This document shows positions 61,238-64,000 of a stretch of 64,000 bases of DNA, piece after piece. Position numbers and translations under genes: made by a program. Location: contig CADEGH010000002.1 in NCBI GenBank assembly GCA_902826835.1, forward strand, positions 1 through 64,000. Direction: 5' to 3'. Position 1 is the first letter of the stretch. Each line of letters starts with the position of its first letter. The DNA comes from an uncultured bacterium (GTDB taxonomy: Bacteria; Planctomycetota; GCA-002687715). A model generated the notes under the pieces. That model did no database searches and was not told the origin of the DNA. It saw nothing but the letters and a program-made list of their open reading frames with translations.

Positions 61238-61909
61238 TTACGGATCGAGGAGCTCGTCGAAGATACTTTTTGGCAAAAGTTCCCGGAGGCGAGTGAGGGC
61301 CCGGTGGTAGCGCTTCGAGATGGTGTTGGCGAGTTCTCCCGTTTCGATCGCGATCTCCTGGTTGCTCAGGCCCTCGACCGCCCGGAGCAAAACCACCGCT
61401 CGATCCGCCGGATCGAGATGATTCAACGTGTCGTGAATGCGTCGGTGCGTGTCTTGGCGGGAGGCTTCTTCACGAGGCCCGGCGAGAATCTCTGCGAGAC
61501 CGGGCGGCGTCGCGAACTCGTTCGGAGTGTCTTCCGATTGCGGAATCTCCTTGGTCTTGCGGAGTCGATCCGAAAGACGGCGGTTGGCGATGCGGCGGAT
61601 GGCGGTGGCCAAGAATCGCAAGAGCACGGGAGTGAGGCGGCCATCCCTCGGGATCAAATCCGAAAGCCGAGGGAAGGTCACGAGCCAGGCTTCGGCCACC
61701 ACATCCTCGGCGTCTTGGAAGTTGCCGGGGTGGCCCAGGCGATAGGCCGCTTGTTCCGCGAGTAGCGGCCCGAAGTGCAAGAAGAGCCACTCGATCGACC
61801 CCGGGTCGCCCTCGACGGCCCGGCGCACCGCCACCGTCGTCGAGAGGTCGGAGGAGCCGAGTTCTCGAAGGTGATCAGGGAGCGGCGCCGATCCGGGGCG
61901 TTCTTTCAC
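61238..61909 (-). CDS. ECF sigma factor downstream of a TPR receptor kinase
   Basis: A 223-residue sigma-70 family protein with region 2 (HFGPLLAEQAAYRLGHPGNF, DAEDVVAEAWLVTFPRL) and region 4 (DPADRAVVLLRAVEGLSNQE, ETGELANTISKRYHRALTRLRELL). The GTG at 61909 overlaps the stop of the kinase gene (GTGA), which fixes the start. The order kinase then sigma factor is the reverse of the module at 19-22 kb, but in both the two are coupled. Control by the kinase is likely. Confidence 0.87.
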   Translation of the reverse strand: MKERPGSAPLPDHLRELGSSDLSTTVAVRRAVEGDPGSIEWLFLHFGPLLAEQAAYRLGHPGNFQDAEDVVAEAWLVTFPRLSDLIPRDGRLTPVLLRFLATAIRRIANRRLSDRLRKTKEIPQSEDTPNEFATPPGLAEILAGPREEASRQDTHRRIHDTLNHLDPADRAVVLLRAVEGLSNQEIAIETGELANTISKRYHRALTRLRELLPKSIFDELLDP

Positions 61910-64000
61910 GGCTGAACTCGCAGACTCTCGATTCGAGCCCAAAAGGCGCTCCACTTTGCGCCTTCGTCCTGCGGAAGCGCGGCGATGAGCGCGGGGTCGC
62001 GAACCGGCTCGAACTCCGGTGCGTGGAGGATACGCTCGCACTCACTCTTGCGCACGCAGGCTCGCAGGGGCTCGAACTCCGCTTCCCCGGCGAGGGCCCC
62101 GGCCCATTCGAGGGCCCATTCGATGGCCAAGCTGCGACAGAGTTCGGGCGATAGGTTGGCCGAAGCCGCCGTCCCCTGCTTGGCCACGAGCAAAGCGCAG
62201 CTCGCTCCAGAGCGGAGCAAAGGAATGGCTCCGTTCCGTTGGCGTACGCGTTCGTCTTCGAGCAGGCGGCGCACCAAGATCAGGGCTGGGCCGTATTTGT
62301 GGTGGCTGACCAGGATACGAACCGCCCGCTCCCCCACGGTTTCTAGGCGATCCCACTCATCGTCTTCGGCAGCCGCGAGGACCGCCAATTCCATGGCCCC
62401 GTCCTTCTCGAGTCCGACGCGCAGAGAGGTGAAGTCGGGGTCGTGTTCGGCGCCGGGGCCTAAGAGCTCTTCGGCAATCGAAAGCGCACGCTTGGCCTCC
62501 GCCGTCGCGCCCGTCGAGGCCGAAGCGCGGGCCAGGTTGATCCAAATGATGGAGTCCGAGGGGCGGGCCACTGCCGCTTGCCTCAGATACTGAGCCGCCT
62601 CCTCCTCCCGACCCAGCCGAGCCAACGTCGCCCCCAAGGACACTTGGGCGTCGATATTCTTCGGCTCGTGTTCGAGCGCTTTCCTCAGCACCGCGAGGGC
62701 CTCGGCTTCTTGCTTCAGGTGGAAGAGTGCGTTGCCCAGGTTGTGTAGGGCTCGAGGATCGTCGGGATCCGCCCGCAAAGCGGCGCGCAGCGCCAGAGCG
62801 GCTTCCTGATTGCGTCCCAATTCCGACAGACAGTAAGCGCGGCTGAACGGATACTGGGCGCTCGAGGGCTCGATCGCCTCGGCGGCAGCGAAGGCGGCCA
62901 CCGCTTCTTCGTGCTGCCGGAGCTCGCGGTAGAAGACCCCCAAATTGCCGTGGTAACGAGCGCGCGTCGGCATGAGCTCCACCGCACGTCGGGCCAGCGG
63001 CAGCCCCTCCTCGGCGCGACCAGTCAACAGGTGGGAGTGGGCGAGCACGGTGTGGGCTTCGGCATTGCCGGGAGAGAGGGCGAGCGCGCGTTGGGCCGCC
63101 GCCTTTCCCTCGCTCGCCCGCCCGCTACGGACACAGGCCTCGCCCATCCGCACCAGAGCGCTGACCGAATTGGGGGTCAGTTGAATGACCGCCTCGCTGG
63201 CCGCGATTGCCCCCGGCATGTCCTCGCATTCGAGGAACCCAAAAGCCCGCAGGCGATGCGCCGCGATCGAGTTGGGCCACCGGTGCAACAGGGCTTCCGT
63301 GCCCTCCTCCACGATTCTCGCGTCAAGATCGTGGGTCGCGGCATGGACCCAACTCTCGATGTCCAGTCCGCGCACGGTGGGAGCCAGCCAGATCGCGCGC
63401 TCGAGGGCGTCCCGAGCTTCCCCATAGGCACTTTCCCGACCCTCATGCCCCTCAGCCAACAAGTGCTCGCCCAAGCAGAACCAGTCGACGGACGTGACCG
63501 GAGTGCGAGCGCGGGCACGCGCCGCCTCCGCCTCTTCGACTCTCCCCAGGGCTTTGAGCGCACTGGCCCGCAGGAGATCGGCTCCCGCCACCGACTCCAG
63601 AGCGCGGTGGTTTTCGTCGAGAATTCGCAGGGCCTCACCGGGTCGTTCGCTCATGGACTCCGCCAGGACGAGACCAATCACGGCCTCGGGGGCGCCGCCG
63701 CCCAACCGCATGGCTCTTTGGAAGGCACTGCGAGCCTGCTGGACATCACCTTCACCACACTCGAAGAAGGCCTCGGCGATGAGCCGATCCCGCTCCATCG
63801 ATTCGCGCGCTTTCCGCTCTGAATCGAGCATCCCGCGCTCCCGAATGTCCTTCGCCAAGAGCCAGACCAGCAAAGGGCTCAACAGGACCAGGAGCAACAA
63901 GGACGTCGCAAGCAGCGGGTGACGTTTGGCCCACCTCACCGACTTTTCGAGGGTGGTCAGTTGGAACACCGCGACCGGGCGACCTTCCCGCACGGCCGCG
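61906..64000 (-). CDS. C-terminal part of a Ser/Thr kinase receptor with TPR repeats, cut by the window edge
   Basis: The frame is open to the right edge. The visible opening (AAVREGRPVAVFQLTTLEKS) matches the end of a planctomycete kinase domain (DDLRRFLEGRPVxA type), followed by one membrane helix (RHPLLATSLLLLVLLSPLLVWLL), a short coiled coil, and about 550 residues of TPR units (ARYHGNLGVFYRELRQHEEAVAAF, ALHNLGNALFHLKQEAEALAVL). The kinase lobe lies outside the window, so that part is inference. Its stop overlaps the ECF sigma factor start. Confidence 0.75.
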   Translation of the reverse strand, partial: AAVREGRPVAVFQLTTLEKSVRWAKRHPLLATSLLLLVLLSPLLVWLLAKDIRERGMLDSERKARESMERDRLIAEAFFECGEGDVQQARSAFQRAMRLGGGAPEAVIGLVLAESMSERPGEALRILDENHRALESVAGADLLRASALKALGRVEEAEAARARARTPVTSVDWFCLGEHLLAEGHEGRESAYGEARDALERAIWLAPTVRGLDIESWVHAATHDLDARIVEEGTEALLHRWPNSIAAHRLRAFGFLECEDMPGAIAASEAVIQLTPNSVSALVRMGEACVRSGRASEGKAAAQRALALSPGNAEAHTVLAHSHLLTGRAEEGLPLARRAVELMPTRARYHGNLGVFYRELRQHEEAVAAFAAAEAIEPSSAQYPFSRAYCLSELGRNQEAALALRAALRADPDDPRALHNLGNALFHLKQEAEALAVLRKALEHEPKNIDAQVSLGATLARLGREEEAAQYLRQAAVARPSDSIIWINLARASASTGATAEAKRALSIAEELLGPGAEHDPDFTSLRVGLEKDGAMELAVLAAAEDDEWDRLETVGERAVRILVSHHKYGPALILVRRLLEDERVRQRNGAIPLLRSGASCALLVAKQGTAASANLSPELCRSLAIEWALEWAGALAGEAEFEPLRACVRKSECERILHAPEFEPVRDPALIAALPQDEGAKWSAFWARIESLRVQP

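Overview
The window is GC-rich, gene-dense DNA that most likely comes from a member of the Planctomycetota. The evidence is a PSCyt1/DUF1549/DUF1553 cytochrome protein paired with a DUF1501 protein, three ECF sigma factors of planctomycete type, serine/threonine kinases tied to sigma factors (one fused to an FGE-sulfatase domain, one to TPR repeats), and many secreted proteins that end in one shared C-terminal module. Genes are tightly packed, and stop/start overlaps of the ATGA or GTGA kind are common. I saw no rRNA, tRNA, CRISPR array, insertion sequence or prophage.

Layout. 1-8.2 kb: a thioredoxin-fold DUF255 protein (cut by the left edge), an unknown protein, AlgH, a PlsC acyltransferase, exonuclease III, and a pair of secreted M14 carboxypeptidase paralogues of which one has lost its catalytic residues. 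8.3-17.6 kb: a CHRD-repeat secreted protein, an ECF sigma factor, the PSCyt1/DUF1549/DUF1553-DUF1501 pair, and a beta-propeller/di-haem protein. 17.6-24.4 kb: an ECF sigma factor - kinase/FGE - two unknown genes operon with lower GC at its distal end, and a CBM2-GH18 chitinase. 24.6-31.4 kb: an AbiEii-like nucleotidyltransferase with a small partner, an OPT transporter, glutamate dehydrogenase plus a nitrilase-family amidase, and a PLP aminotransferase. 31.4-34 kb: gene-poor DNA holding wreckage of defence genes (AbiEi antitoxin, an AlbA/HATPase regulator, type I restriction hsdR and probably hsdM). 34-43 kb: 5'-nucleotidase, subtilase, a lipoprotein, and a Wzm/Wzt ABC exporter with a glycosyltransferase. 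43-53 kb: a secreted repeat protein and then the most striking locus of the window. 53-64 kb: a NAD-binding/DUF2867 protein, phosphoesterase, a secreted GYW-motif protein, a TMTC-like TPR membrane protein with an iodotyrosine-deiodinase-like flavoprotein, TrmO, an SdiA-regulated-like protein, an ECF sigma factor, and a TPR receptor kinase cut by the right edge.

The key system is a complete quinohemoprotein amine dehydrogenase (QHNDH) locus at 44.2-52.9 kb. On the minus strand, in order, are an ABC exporter (qhpF), the di-haem alpha subunit (qhpA), the radical SAM thioether-forming enzyme (qhpD), the small multiply crosslinked gamma subunit (qhpC), the propeller beta subunit (qhpB) and a subtilisin-like maturation protease (qhpE). 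A flavin monooxygenase (qhpG) converges from the plus strand. From qhpA to qhpE every stop codon overlaps the next start. The gamma peptide keeps every residue known to form crosslinks or the CTQ cofactor, at exactly the canonical spacing. The system is known from Proteobacteria; here it appears in a planctomycete setting, with proline-rich insertions in alpha and beta and one extra cysteine in gamma.

Several starts carry a TAnnnT hexamer (often TAGGCT, TAGGAT or TACACT) 6-8 bases upstream, which suggests leaderless transcripts. All family assignments come from reading the translated sequence by eye; no database search was run.
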